Origin: Salinimicrobium xinjiangense DSM 19287
GTDB lineage: Bacteria; Bacteroidota; Bacteroidia; Flavobacteriales; Flavobacteriaceae
DNA length: 64,000 nucleotides
Direction of reading: 5' to 3'
Assembly (NCBI RefSeq): GCF_000423585.1
Contig: NZ_AUIG01000023.1
Coordinates: 1 to 64,000, forward strand
The number at the start of each line of letters is the position of its first letter. Positions within the stretch are counted from its first letter, which is position 1. Positions 9,855 through 18,803 of the stretch are shown here, piece after piece. The notes beneath the pieces were generated by a model. The model saw nothing but the letters and a program-made list of their open reading frames with translations. It was not told the DNA's origin and made no database searches. The translations under genes and the position numbers were made by a program.

Positions 9855-9889
9855 AATGCTTCTGAAAAATATCATTTTTCAGAAGCATT
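9855..9889. terminator. bidirectional terminator hairpin
   Basis: A perfect 15-bp inverted repeat (AATGCTTCTGAAAAA, 9855-9869, with 9875-9889) and loop TATCA sit between convergent genes ending at 9573 and 9911. The A/T-rich outer ends suit termination in both directions. Confidence 0.85.
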
Positions 9890-9910
9890 GTTTTAAAGCT
9901 AATATCCGAA

Positions 9911-11188
9911 TTAGTTATTCTCTAATTTGCTCCTTATTTTTTCTATGGCGCTTTCAATGGATTCATCGGGTTCAATAATATTATTTTCTCCCCAGAAAGC
10001 GATATCTCCAAAGCCTGCGATATCATCATTCATAATGACCCTGCGGCTAATAAATGAATCATCTTTTTTTACTTTCCCCTCCGTATTCACCTTCCAGTCG
10101 GTCACTGCCAGTTCGCTGTTGACCCTGTAACGTGAGTTGAAGAGTTTACGCCTCCAGTTCACAACGAATTCCAGTTCGGTATGACCATAGCCAAAATACC
10201 AGCGGCCATCTTTTTGGCGGTAGGTGATGTCATAATTTACTTCCACAGGATAGACCCTGGTGCCGCCGGGTTTCTTCTTAACAAACAGATCTGTCGCTGC
10301 AGATCTGTTGTCTACATTTAAATTAAAAGAGGCTTTTACAAGGGTAAAGGTTTCAGCGTCAATAAATAATTTTCCGTAGTACCATGGTAATTCTTTCGTT
10401 AGCTCTTCAAAATTCACCACATATAAATATTGCTCATCAATCTTTGTAGGAGGATCAAAACTGAACCTAAAGTTAGACAGATCCCTTTCATTGAAAATAT
10501 GAGTCGGATTTTTCATGATGTCAATACTCAGTGGATTGTAAGGCCCCCCTCTTAATTTTAAAGCTAAAGTATCGAGCCGCTCATAATCGGCAGTTTTACG
10601 TGCTTTGACAAGGGAAATATCATCATCGGCATTGGAGTCGTAAGGCTGTTTGTGAATTTTCACTACAGCTTCAGAGAGGGAAACATTTTTCCTGCCTCTT
10701 CTAATCGATTCCCGGTAGAAACCTGTCATGGTAACAGGATCTGTAAAATAATTGGTAGCACGGTTCTTAAGCATATTTCTTACCAGAGCTTCGGGATCTG
10801 TATAAGTAAAAATAGCCACCTCGCTCAGTTGCTCCATTGATTCCTGTAGCTCGATCACTACGGGTTGTTGTTTAAAGAAACTCAATGGGAGGGTACGGCT
10901 TTGATAACCGAGGTGGGAGACAATGACATTTACATTATCCAGGTCGTCGGGGATCTTAAGAGAGAATTCTCCATCGTTATTAGTTACTGTAGAAATATTG
11001 GTGTTTTGCACCGAGAGATAGACGGCACTTAATGGATCCTGGTTTCTGCTGTTAACTACTTTGCCTTTATATTCTGTAAAATTGGCTGTGGGAGTTTGCT
11101 GGAGAGTTGCGGAACCTGCGGTAGACAAACTGAAGAACATTAACAGCACCACCAGGTTCCTGAGGTTAAATTGAACTGAATTTTTCAT
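9911..11188 (-). CDS. carboxypeptidase-like regulatory domain protein, secreted or periplasmic
   Basis: Protein of 425 aa with an N-terminal signal sequence (NLVVLLMFFSLSTAGSA). Residues about 38-115 form a CarboxypepD_reg-like beta-sandwich (YKGKVVNSRNQDPLSAVYLS ... HLGYQSRTLPL), as found at the start of TonB-dependent receptors. No TonB plug or barrel follows. The remaining 300 residues are a conserved Bacteroidetes beta-rich region of unknown function. It stands alone, transcribed away from the sensory operon. Confidence 0.8.
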   Translation of the reverse strand: MKNSVQFNLRNLVVLLMFFSLSTAGSATLQQTPTANFTEYKGKVVNSRNQDPLSAVYLSVQNTNISTVTNNDGEFSLKIPDDLDNVNVIVSHLGYQSRTLPLSFFKQQPVVIELQESMEQLSEVAIFTYTDPEALVRNMLKNRATNYFTDPVTMTGFYRESIRRGRKNVSLSEAVVKIHKQPYDSNADDDISLVKARKTADYERLDTLALKLRGGPYNPLSIDIMKNPTHIFNERDLSNFRFSFDPPTKIDEQYLYVVNFEELTKELPWYYGKLFIDAETFTLVKASFNLNVDNRSAATDLFVKKKPGGTRVYPVEVNYDITYRQKDGRWYFGYGHTELEFVVNWRRKLFNSRYRVNSELAVTDWKVNTEGKVKKDDSFISRRVIMNDDIAGFGDIAFWGENNIIEPDESIESAIEKIRSKLENN

Positions 11189-11324
11189 GGCACAGGGTAT
11201 TAAAATATCTGATTCCTAAGATACTGAATTTTAGACTTATTTCACAGGATTAAAGAAGTTTCCTACCATATGAGATTGATTGAGATCTGGAGAGGTACTT
11301 GTTGATAAATCAAGAATTATTATG

Positions 11325-11378
11325 GGGGAATTCCCCAGGTGGGGTTTTTGTGAGGTTTCTCACGAAATATTATCTTTA
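11325..11378 (+). promoter_or_regulatory. putative promoter C with GGGG/CCCC palindromes
   Basis: A perfect palindrome GGGGAATTCCCC (11325-11336) overlaps the inverted repeat CCCCAGGTGGGG (11333-11344). TTG follows at 11348-11350, then exactly 20 nt and TATCTTTA (11371-11378), the same -7 sequence and spacing as promoter A at 7181. The operator-like part is related only in its CCCC...GGGG layout, so shared regulation is uncertain. Confidence 0.4.
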
Positions 11379-11415
11379 TATAACTGATAATCAATAAATT
11401 CTAATTTATTTTTTC

Positions 11416-11483
11416 AGAAAGAGAGTAAGACCACTAACGTGCCTTTTAAAGGGGAAGAAGTCGCGTTATTCTTCTCTCTTTCT
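11416..11483 (+). ncRNA. extended hairpin in the long leader of the sensory operon
   Basis: Three nested stems can be drawn: AGAAAGAGAG (11416-11425) with CTCTCTTTCT (11474-11483), TAACG (11435-11439) with CGTTA (11464-11468), and CCTTT/AAAGG (11442-11446 with 11448-11452). It begins about 30 nt after the start predicted from promoter C. It could be a 5'-UTR regulatory structure or mRNA stabiliser. It does not match a riboswitch or 6S RNA that I recognise. Confidence 0.3.
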
Positions 11484-11803
11484 TCATTCCCATTCTCCAT
11501 TTGCAAAAAATAAATTCTGCAGGTGAAAGTTTAACATAGCACACTAAAAGAGGTGCATACTGGCAACTGTAGGACTTTATGATTAAATTTCCTACAAGCC
11601 GAATTTTACTTAACAGATCCTTAACAGCAAAAAATTGGGGATAGAATTAATTTCACGGCCAGAATTAATTTTTATTTTTTAATAAGCTCTTAATTTTCCT
11701 GGTTTCTGTTATGGGTAGTAAGACGGCTGGCTTTGTCTTTTGAAATTTAATTTTTCAGAAGGAATTCCTGACGTTTCCAATCTTTGACAGCCTCTGTTTT
11801 AAT

Positions 11804-14800
11804 ATGAGTAAGAACATCACAAAATCTCCGTCTTTACAATCTCCAATACCCCAAACTTCTTCCAGCGCAAGAATTGTTGCCGTTGGAGCCAGTGCAGGAG
11901 GACTGGAGGCGCTCAAGGCTTTTTTTGAAAATATTCCTGAAGGTTCTAAAAACTCTTATATAGTTATTCAACATCTTTCTCCGGATTATAAAAGTATGAT
12001 GGGCGAATTGCTATCCAGAAGCACCAGTTTGCCAATAATGGAGGTTGAAGATGGAATGGAAATTACCCAGGGTCATATTTATCTGATCCCGCCGGTAAGT
12101 AACCTTGTAATTAGAAATAATCGTTTATATCTTTCCGATAAACCTAAAAACCAAACTCTCAATCTGCCGATAGATATGTTTTTTGAGTCTTTGGCAAGGG
12201 AGCAGAAAGAGAAGGCTATTGGAATCATTCTTAGTGGTACCGGCAGTGACGGTACACGTGGAGCACGTGCTATAAAGGAAAACGATGGCATGATCATGGT
12301 GCAGGAACCCGCGGAAGCCCAGTTTGATGGAATGCCAAAAAGTGCTATAAACACAGGTCTGGTGGATTATGTACTACCTGTCAAAGAAATGGGTGAGGAG
12401 CTATTCAATTTTCTTTCGGCACCGGCGATATTTCACTTTAATGAGGGAGATGTGGCCTATGATCAATCTGAGTTGGTGAAGATTCTCAACTTTATTGATG
12501 AACAAACGGGACTTGATTTTCGGGAGTATAAAAGATCCACACTTGCCCGTCGCGTAGCCCGAAGGGTTAGTGTGTGTAAATGTCGTTCCCTGGCCGAATA
12601 TTACTCTTATCTTATAAATACTGAAGGTGAAGTCGATATTCTCTACCGCGAATTTCTTATAGGGGTCACAAAATTTTTTAGGGATAGCAAGGTTTGGGAA
12701 CTTCTGCGTAAAAAAGTAATTCCGCAAATAGTTAAGGAGAAGGAAAATGGCGAAATTCTGAAGATTTGGGACGTAGCCTGCAGTACCGGAGAGGAAGCTT
12801 ATTCTTACGCTATGTGCTTTTTTGAGGAGATCGAAAAACAGAAGAAGCAAATTCAACTTAAAATCTTTGCAACAGATATAGCAGAGAAACATTTACAGAT
12901 TGGGGGTAAGGGTTTATATCCTGAAAGTATTGCGGCAGATGTACCGGGGGACCTTCTTGCACAATACTTCGTTAGTAAACCCCATAAATATGAAGTGGTG
13001 GAGAAGCTTAGAAGTGCCGTTATCTTCTCCAGGCACAATGTAATTAAGAATCCTCCTTTCAGTAATATGGATCTTGTATCCTGCCGTAATCTTCTTATTT
13101 ATTTTCAACCGGCAATTCAAACCAAGGCCTTAAGTGTTTTACACTATAGCCTTAGACAGGATGGAATCCTGGTGCTGGGAACAAGTGAAAGTGTACATAC
13201 ACAACAAAATAATTTTATGGAGATAGATCGTAAATGGAAGATCTATCAAAATGTGCGGCCCACTAAAAGATTAGAGCCAGGCATTTCACATTCCCCGGCC
13301 CCTTCCCAAAAACCAGTCAAGAAATCTTTGGTGACGGAAAGGGGTACCTATCAGAATCAGGGAATGACTGCTTATACCAAACTTACCAGCGATTTTAATG
13401 AAACCGTACTGGATCATTTTAATGCCGCCACTGTTTATGTTGACTCGGAGTATAATATTTTGGAAGCGATAGGAGAATTCCGGAAGTACGCAAACCTTCC
13501 GGTTAGTGGATTTTCGACCAATCTTCTGGATATGTTGGGTACAGATCTTAAATATTTGGTACAGAACAGTCTTAAAAAGGCGAAAAAACTTCAGGAAAAA
13601 ATATATTATAAGGATGCCGTTTATACTCACAATGGCGAAAAAAAGGGAGTGGATATAATTGTAAAACCATTCCATCAGCAGCATCTTGATCCTGAGACCA
13701 ATTTCATGATCACTTTCCTTGAGAAAGGGTTGAATTTAAATGAAGTAGAGACTGTCGATAATATTACCCTTACAACCAGAACCAAAGAATATGTGTCCAA
13801 TCTTGAGGAGGAACTAAAGCAGACCAAAGAAGAGCTTCAAACTTCTCTTGAGGAGATAGAGACCAGTAATGAAGAATTACAGGCAGCAAATGAAGAGCTT
13901 TTGGCTTCCAACGAAGAATTACAAAGCACTAATGAGGAGCTGCAGAGCGTTAATGAGGAAATAAATACTGTAAATGCCGAGAACCTGCAAAAAATGGATG
14001 ATCTGGCGGCTTTAAATGCAGATATTAATAATCTTCTGGAAAGTACGCAGATTGGTACAATCTTTTTAGATTCCGGGTTGTGTATCAGGAAATTTACTCC
14101 TGCCATCAAGCAACATTTTAGTTTTCTCAATTCCGATATTGGAAGGCCTATCAGCCATTTTACAGGAAATATCGGAAAAAGTAATTTGGTGGAAAGATGT
14201 AAGAGAGTTTTGAAAACCGGAAGTACTCTTGAAAAATCGGTCACCTCAAAGGATGGGGTCCATTACCTGAGAAGGATATCTCCTTATGTGAACTCTGCCC
14301 AGGATGTGGATGGGGTGGTAATCACTTTTATTGATATTGAAAACCTTCAGAAGTCTAAGGAGAAGCTCCTGGCAAGTGAGAAAAGGTTCAAGAGTTTCTA
14401 CGAAGAAGATCCTGTAATGCACATAAGCGTGAATCCGCAGAATTATAAGATCCTTCACTGCAATAAAATGGCAATTAAGCTGCTGGGTTACAAATCCCGT
14501 GAAGAACTTACAGAAAAATCTATTTATGACCTCTACACAGAAGAATCTCAGGTTGAGGCCTTAAAATCAAATAAAGAATTTGCTGAAACAGGAAGTCTGG
14601 TAAACCTTGAACAAAGTATTCTTACCAAATCTGGCGAGAGTGTGCCGGTGATCCTTAACGCTACAGCCGAAAAAGATGAAGAGGGTCGGGTGATAACCAT
14701 TAGGTATACTTTTGTGGAAATAGGTGCTTTAAAAAGGGCAGAAGACCAGCTTAGAGAGCAAAAGGCAGACCTTGAACGGGCAAACCGGGACCTGGAGCAG

Positions 14801-15448
14801 TTTGTTTCTATATGTTCTCACGATTTGCAGGAACCCCTTTCCACAATAAAATTCGGTATTGATATTTTGGGTAAGATCTACGCTCCACAACTCGACGAGA
14901 AAGGGCAGAACTATGTGAATTATATCAAACAGGCATCGACGAGGCTATCAGAACAGATAAGGGCTCTTCTTGAACATTCCCGAATAGGTAGAAACGGTGA
15001 AAAGAAACTGGTAAATACCAGGGAAGTAGTAGAGGTAGTTAAATATGATCTGGGAAAAAGGATTAAAGATACCGGTGCCCGCATACATGCAGGGGAATTG
15101 CCCAAGATCATGGGATATGAAATTGAGCTCCGGTTACTTTTTCAGAATTTAATATCAAATGCAATAAAATATACGCCACCTGAAAGAAATCCTGAAGTGA
15201 GGATCTCTGCCTACCAGGAAGGGGAATACTGGATATTCTCTGTTGTTGATAACGGGATGGGAATTGCAAAAGAAGACCAGCAAAAAATATTTACCATTTT
15301 CAACCGTGTGAAAAACCATGATGGGTACGAGGGGACCGGTGTGGGACTGGCTCACGTGGAAAAAATTGTACAGCTGCACAATGGTACTATTTGGGTAGAT
15401 TCTCAGGAAGGAGTTGGAAGTTCTTTTTATTTTAAACTTAAGTCCTAA
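11804..15448 (+). CDS. CheB/CheR-domain PAS sensor histidine kinase
   Basis: Protein of 1,214 aa. Domains in order: CheB-type methylesterase (about 22-205; catalytic S30 in GASAGG, H57 in QHLSPD, D about 149 in GSDGTRG); CheR-type SAM methyltransferase (about 215-480, with WDVACSTGEEAYSYAM); a PAS-like region; a long coiled coil of repeated NEELQ units (about 655-745); PAS domains (about 750-975); HisKA with H1006 in CSHDLQEP; and a HATPase (DNGMGIA, GTGVGLA). CheB has no receiver domain and no chemoreceptors are nearby, so this belongs to the CheB-CheR-kinase hybrid family rather than a chemotaxis operon. First gene of a tight run; the phytochrome begins 8 nt after its stop, suggesting linked signalling. 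Confidence 0.93.
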   Translation: MSKNITKSPSLQSPIPQTSSSARIVAVGASAGGLEALKAFFENIPEGSKNSYIVIQHLSPDYKSMMGELLSRSTSLPIMEVEDGMEITQGHIYLIPPVSNLVIRNNRLYLSDKPKNQTLNLPIDMFFESLAREQKEKAIGIILSGTGSDGTRGARAIKENDGMIMVQEPAEAQFDGMPKSAINTGLVDYVLPVKEMGEELFNFLSAPAIFHFNEGDVAYDQSELVKILNFIDEQTGLDFREYKRSTLARRVARRVSVCKCRSLAEYYSYLINTEGEVDILYREFLIGVTKFFRDSKVWELLRKKVIPQIVKEKENGEILKIWDVACSTGEEAYSYAMCFFEEIEKQKKQIQLKIFATDIAEKHLQIGGKGLYPESIAADVPGDLLAQYFVSKPHKYEVVEKLRSAVIFSRHNVIKNPPFSNMDLVSCRNLLIYFQPAIQTKALSVLHYSLRQDGILVLGTSESVHTQQNNFMEIDRKWKIYQNVRPTKRLEPGISHSPAPSQKPVKKSLVTERGTYQNQGMTAYTKLTSDFNETVLDHFNAATVYVDSEYNILEAIGEFRKYANLPVSGFSTNLLDMLGTDLKYLVQNSLKKAKKLQEKIYYKDAVYTHNGEKKGVDIIVKPFHQQHLDPETNFMITFLEKGLNLNEVETVDNITLTTRTKEYVSNLEEELKQTKEELQTSLEEIETSNEELQAANEELLASNEELQSTNEELQSVNEEINTVNAENLQKMDDLAALNADINNLLESTQIGTIFLDSGLCIRKFTPAIKQHFSFLNSDIGRPISHFTGNIGKSNLVERCKRVLKTGSTLEKSVTSKDGVHYLRRISPYVNSAQDVDGVVITFIDIENLQKSKEKLLASEKRFKSFYEEDPVMHISVNPQNYKILHCNKMAIKLLGYKSREELTEKSIYDLYTEESQVEALKSNKEFAETGSLVNLEQSILTKSGESVPVILNATAEKDEEGRVITIRYTFVEIGALKRAEDQLREQKADLERANRDLEQFVSICSHDLQEPLSTIKFGIDILGKIYAPQLDEKGQNYVNYIKQASTRLSEQIRALLEHSRIGRNGEKKLVNTREVVEVVKYDLGKRIKDTGARIHAGELPKIMGYEIELRLLFQNLISNAIKYTPPERNPEVRISAYQEGEYWIFSVVDNGMGIAKEDQQKIFTIFNRVKNHDGYEGTGVGLAHVEKIVQLHNGTIWVDSQEGVGSSFYFKLKS

Positions 15449-15456
15449 AAAATCTA

Positions 15457-15984
15457 ATGTCTGCGGAGTCTACTGCTTATCCAGATCGGGTAAATCTCGA
15501 GAATTGTGAAAGGGAACCTATTCACTTCATAGGTAAAACGCAGGAATTCGGAGTGCTGATTGTCTGTGATCCGAAAAGTCTGAAAATTACTCAGGCAGGT
15601 GATAATGCCGGGCATTTTTTAGGAATCTCTGCAACGGATCTTCTAGGGAAAGAGCTTTCCTTTCTTATAGGTAGGGACCAGGCAACTAAATTAAACACCC
15701 TCCAGACAGAAAAGGTAGTAGTACCCCAGGAGGTGAGTGTGAATAACAGAAGGTTTCTGATGTTAGCCCACCATTCCAGGGCCAGCCTTTTGCTCGAATT
15801 TGAGCCTCTTGAAGACGTTTTGGATCCCCTGATCTTTCAAAATCATTTATCTTCTATTCTGCACACTTTTCAGCAAGCAGGATCTGTAAATGAATTATGC
15901 GAGGCAGCAGCGCTATTAACCAAAAAGATGCTGGGATATGACAGGGTGATGATCTACAGATTTGATTCCCAGTGGAATGGATAA
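15457..15984 (+). CDS. bacteriophytochrome N-terminal fragment (PAS plus start of GAF)
   Basis: This 175-aa product is what would be made if TAA 15982-15984 terminates translation. It contains the PAS domain with candidate chromophore cysteine C17 but only the first part of the GAF pocket (to YRFDSQWNG). It could not hold the chromophore in a normal pocket or signal by itself. Confidence 0.8.
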   Translation: MSAESTAYPDRVNLENCEREPIHFIGKTQEFGVLIVCDPKSLKITQAGDNAGHFLGISATDLLGKELSFLIGRDQATKLNTLQTEKVVVPQEVSVNNRRFLMLAHHSRASLLLEFEPLEDVLDPLIFQNHLSSILHTFQQAGSVNELCEAAALLTKKMLGYDRVMIYRFDSQWNG

Positions 15985-16011
15985 GTAATAGCCGAAGAAA
16001 AGGAGGAAGAC

Positions 16012-17694
16012 ATGGACTCCTGGCTTGGTTTGCATTATCCTGCGACCGATATTCCGGCACAGTCAAGAAAACTTTTCTTAGAACATAGGATAAGGGTCAT
16101 TACTGATGTTAACTATAAACCGGTTCCTGTTTTACCGGAGATATCTCCTCTTACCAAAGAGCCACTGGACCTGTCACGCTCCGGGCTTAGAGCTGTATCT
16201 CCAATCCATATAGAGTACTTGCAGAACATGGGAGTAGGAGCCTCTTTAACTTCTGCCATAGTGGTTAAAGGAAAATTATGGGGACTCATTGCCTGCCATC
16301 ATATAACTAAGAAATTTCCTCATTTTTACCAAAGGGAAAGCGTCAGGTTTCTGGCACATTTATTATCCGGCGAACTTGCTCTTTTTGAAACAACCGGCCA
16401 GATAAAAAGCTTTGAGCTTGCAGAGAACATAAGAAGACAGCTCGTGGCTCAAATGAAATACCACAAAGACCTTTTACATGCCTTAACCAGGGATAGTGTG
16501 CAATTTACCGACCTTATTAGTTGTGGAGGGGATGCCGTCTTTATAATGAACAAATGGGAATTAAAAGGAAATACTCCCAATGTTGAACAGCTAAAAAGTC
16601 TATTGTACAATTTTATAGAAAAACAGCCCAAAAGTATTTTTCTTACCACAAATCTTTCAGATCATTTTCCTGAAGCTAAAGCTTATCAGGCTAAGGCATC
16701 AGGCCTTCTCAGTCTGAGAATTGCAGAGAATAAGTACATATTCTGGTTTAAACCTGAAGAGGTACAGGTGGTGAATTGGGGTGGAAATCCAGGGAATAAA
16801 GCCTTCTACAACGAGGAGAAACAACGCCTGAGTCCGCGAAAGTCATTTGAAAAATGGAGCCAGAAGCTAACGGGAATTTCTCAGCCCTGGGGTGAGCTTG
16901 ATAAAAGTATTGCACGATCCCTCAGAGAGGATATAAGTCATTTTTTGCTGGCGCAACAGCGGGAAGAGATTGAGGCGCTAAATTCAAAATTAGTAGAGGC
17001 CAATAAAGAACTGGAGCTTTTTAGCTATGGGTTATCACACGACCTAAGAGCGCCGGTAAGAGGGATGGATGGTTATCTTTCCATTATTGAGGAAGATTAT
17101 GCAAAGGATTTAAATGATGAAGGAAAGCAAATGCTTCACATGACCCGTGCATTAACAGAGAAAATGAATAATCTCATCGATGATATTCTGGAATATTCCC
17201 GCCTTAGCCATTCTGAAGGAATAGAAATAAAAGAGGTCGAAACTTCAAAGTTGATTCGGGAAGTATTGGAATTCTTTCATTTAGAGCAAAGTTTTCCGAA
17301 TTCAGAAATAAAACTTCAGCCGCAAATGCCATCTATGTATGGGGATCGCAGGATGCTTTTTCAACTCTGGGCAAATTTGCTCAATAACGCGCTGAAATAT
17401 TCCGCCGAAACAGAAAAACCTCTAATAGAAGTAGGAACAACAGTAAAAAAAGGGAGTGAAGTATTTTATGTGAGGGATAATGGTATTGGTATTGATCCCG
17501 GTGATAAAGAAAGGATCTTTGAAACCTTCCAAAGAGCTGTAGGAAGCCGTTTCAAAGGAACGGGTATTGGTCTGGCTATTGTGAAAAAGATCGCGGAAAA
17601 ACATATGGGAGAGGTCTGGGTAGAAAGTATTCCCGGAGAAGGTTCCCAATTTTATTTTTATCTTGGAGATCTCCGTAAGCAGAAGGTGATATAA
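16012..17694 (+). CDS. bacteriophytochrome C-terminal fragment (GAF remainder, PHY, HisKA, HATPase)
   Basis: An in-frame ATG at 16012 (27 nt after the stop) could restart translation to give 560 aa: the rest of GAF from DSWLGLHYPATDIP, the PHY domain, and a complete kinase module. It has no obvious ribosome site of its own, although GGAGGAAG lies just upstream (about 16002-16009). It ends directly at the response regulator start (17694/17695). Confidence 0.8.
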   Translation: MDSWLGLHYPATDIPAQSRKLFLEHRIRVITDVNYKPVPVLPEISPLTKEPLDLSRSGLRAVSPIHIEYLQNMGVGASLTSAIVVKGKLWGLIACHHITKKFPHFYQRESVRFLAHLLSGELALFETTGQIKSFELAENIRRQLVAQMKYHKDLLHALTRDSVQFTDLISCGGDAVFIMNKWELKGNTPNVEQLKSLLYNFIEKQPKSIFLTTNLSDHFPEAKAYQAKASGLLSLRIAENKYIFWFKPEEVQVVNWGGNPGNKAFYNEEKQRLSPRKSFEKWSQKLTGISQPWGELDKSIARSLREDISHFLLAQQREEIEALNSKLVEANKELELFSYGLSHDLRAPVRGMDGYLSIIEEDYAKDLNDEGKQMLHMTRALTEKMNNLIDDILEYSRLSHSEGIEIKEVETSKLIREVLEFFHLEQSFPNSEIKLQPQMPSMYGDRRMLFQLWANLLNNALKYSAETEKPLIEVGTTVKKGSEVFYVRDNGIGIDPGDKERIFETFQRAVGSRFKGTGIGLAIVKKIAEKHMGEVWVESIPGEGSQFYFYLGDLRKQKVI

Positions 17695-18264
17695 ATGATT
17701 AAAGTTCCATTAAGAATATTATTAGTAGAAGATAATGAGGCCGATATTTTGATTACACGGCGCAGTATTCAAAAGCTTGTAGAAGCCCCGCTTATTGTGG
17801 TTGTTGAAGACCTTTCTTCCTGCCGGGAGAAACTGGTGAATTTTATCCCCGATCTGGTAATATCAGATTATAATTTACCTACCTGTACAGGACTGGATGT
17901 CCTGGAACTTGTTAAGGAAAAGGATCCGGCCTTGCCGCTTATCTTTCTTACCGGCACTGTTCATGATGAAGAACTGGCGGCGAACACTATTCTTGCCGGT
18001 GCCTCAGGATATATTCTTAAGAAGCATATGAATAAGCTGGAGGAAAAGCTGAAGCCATTACTAAAAAAGGTGGTGTTCAATATGGTAGCCAAAGATGAGG
18101 TAAGGGAGAGACTTCGTAAAAACAAGATTGCCATTAACCAGATCTATGATTATCTCGACAGCCTTAAAGCCGACAATAAAGAGCAAAGGGAGAATATCGG
18201 AAAGTTAAAGGACACGATAAGGGAATTCAATGAGGAGAAAGATGGAGATGATTCAAAGGCTTAA
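17695..18264 (+). CDS. single-domain response regulator
   Basis: Protein of 189 aa with one receiver domain: acidic pair in LLVEDNEAD, phospho-acceptor D58 in VISDYNLP, the threonine in FLTGT, and lysine in ILKKH. No DNA-binding output domain; the last 60 residues are helical and charged. Its ATG immediately follows the phytochrome stop codon, so it is the likely phosphoryl acceptor for that kinase or the CheB-CheR kinase. It overlaps the heme oxygenase start. Confidence 0.9.
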   Translation: MIKVPLRILLVEDNEADILITRRSIQKLVEAPLIVVVEDLSSCREKLVNFIPDLVISDYNLPTCTGLDVLELVKEKDPALPLIFLTGTVHDEELAANTILAGASGYILKKHMNKLEEKLKPLLKKVVFNMVAKDEVRERLRKNKIAINQIYDYLDSLKADNKEQRENIGKLKDTIREFNEEKDGDDSKA

Positions 18265-18802
18265 GGAGGAAACACGGGATCTACATGAACAGGTGGAGGA
18301 GCAGAATCTTGCAAGATTGATAATGGATTACAGTATTGATCTAAATACCTATAAGCAGCTTTTGCTTCAGAACTATATCGCTTATCAGGCTACCGAGAAT
18401 GCCATACAGAATTACCTTGCGGACTATAGCGGAAAAAAGCATATTCAGCTAAAACAGGATTTAGTACATCTGGGAGTTTCCCCGGAAAGACACTCCAAAA
18501 ATATCATTTTTGAATGTCATTCTAAAGCTGAAGCTCTTGGAGCTGCCTATGTGGTGGAGGGATCGACATTAGGAGGAATGCTTCTCGCAAAGAATATTGA
18601 CAAATGCAAACATCTTGTCTCTATAGACCGGCATCATTTCTTTAACGGGAATAAAGACAATCTAAAGGACTGGAAGCATTTCAAAAAAGAACTTGAGCAG
18701 TATACATTTTCTAACGCTGAAGAAAATGAAGCTGTAGAAAAAGCCAGGGATACCTTCAGATTTTTCCAGGAGGTTTTTAATCGGGAAATTATCTTAACAT
18801 AA
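18242..18802 (+). CDS. bphO: biliverdin-producing heme oxygenase
   Basis: Protein of 186 aa from ATG 18242; in-frame ATGs at 18230 and 18248 are alternatives. I chose 18242 because AGGAGA lies just upstream. The N-terminus RLKEETRDLHEQVEE carries the proximal heme-ligand histidine, and GAAYVVEGSTLGG is the distal-helix glycine-rich motif of bacterial heme oxygenases. It opens heme to biliverdin, carbon monoxide and iron. The start overlaps the response regulator's 3' end, the usual bphO-bphP operon pattern, so it supplies the phytochrome chromophore. With the phytochrome interrupted its present use is unclear. Confidence 0.9.
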   Translation: MEMIQRLKEETRDLHEQVEEQNLARLIMDYSIDLNTYKQLLLQNYIAYQATENAIQNYLADYSGKKHIQLKQDLVHLGVSPERHSKNIIFECHSKAEALGAAYVVEGSTLGGMLLAKNIDKCKHLVSIDRHHFFNGNKDNLKDWKHFKKELEQYTFSNAEENEAVEKARDTFRFFQEVFNREIILT

Positions 18803-18803
18803 T

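Larger units (their letters stand above)
11189..11803. other. 615-bp divergent intergenic region with promoter-like and hairpin elements
   Basis: No convincing small ORF is present; the longest ATG frame I read is about 21 codons (11580). It holds promoter-like site C (11325-11378), an extended hairpin (11416-11483), and a 7-bp stem TGTAGGA / TCCTACA (11568-11574 with 11590-11596). If site C drives the downstream sensory operon the leader would be about 420 nt; a nearer promoter is not evident. Confidence 0.5.
15457..17694 (+). pseudogene. bacteriophytochrome histidine kinase interrupted by one in-frame TAA
   Basis: Read through the TAA at 15982-15984, the frame encodes a complete bacteriophytochrome of about 745 residues: PAS with the biliverdin-type Cys (C17 in ENCEREPIHF), GAF with PATDIPAQSR and CHH, PHY with the PRKSFEKW tongue, HisKA with H528 in LSHDLRAP, and HATPase with GTGIGLAIV. 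The stop falls inside the GAF motif usually read WNGEVVAE; here it reads WNG, stop, VIAE, which fits one G-to-T change (GAA to TAA). All else looks intact, so the break is recent, a sequencing error, or suppressed. The neighbouring heme oxygenase would supply biliverdin. Confidence 0.9.

Noticed and set aside
11385-11620. Possible 6S RNA or riboswitch upstream of the CheB-CheR kinase
   Set aside because: The stems present do not give the long closing stem and central bubble of 6S RNA, and no known aptamer core is recognised.
12401-12892. 163-codon frame on the minus strand inside the CheR region
   Set aside because: It is a shadow of a well-supported coding gene with intact motifs on the plus strand.
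11804-13300. Chemotaxis operon
   Set aside because: CheB and CheR domains are fused to a histidine kinase without a receiver, and no CheA, CheW or receptor is nearby.
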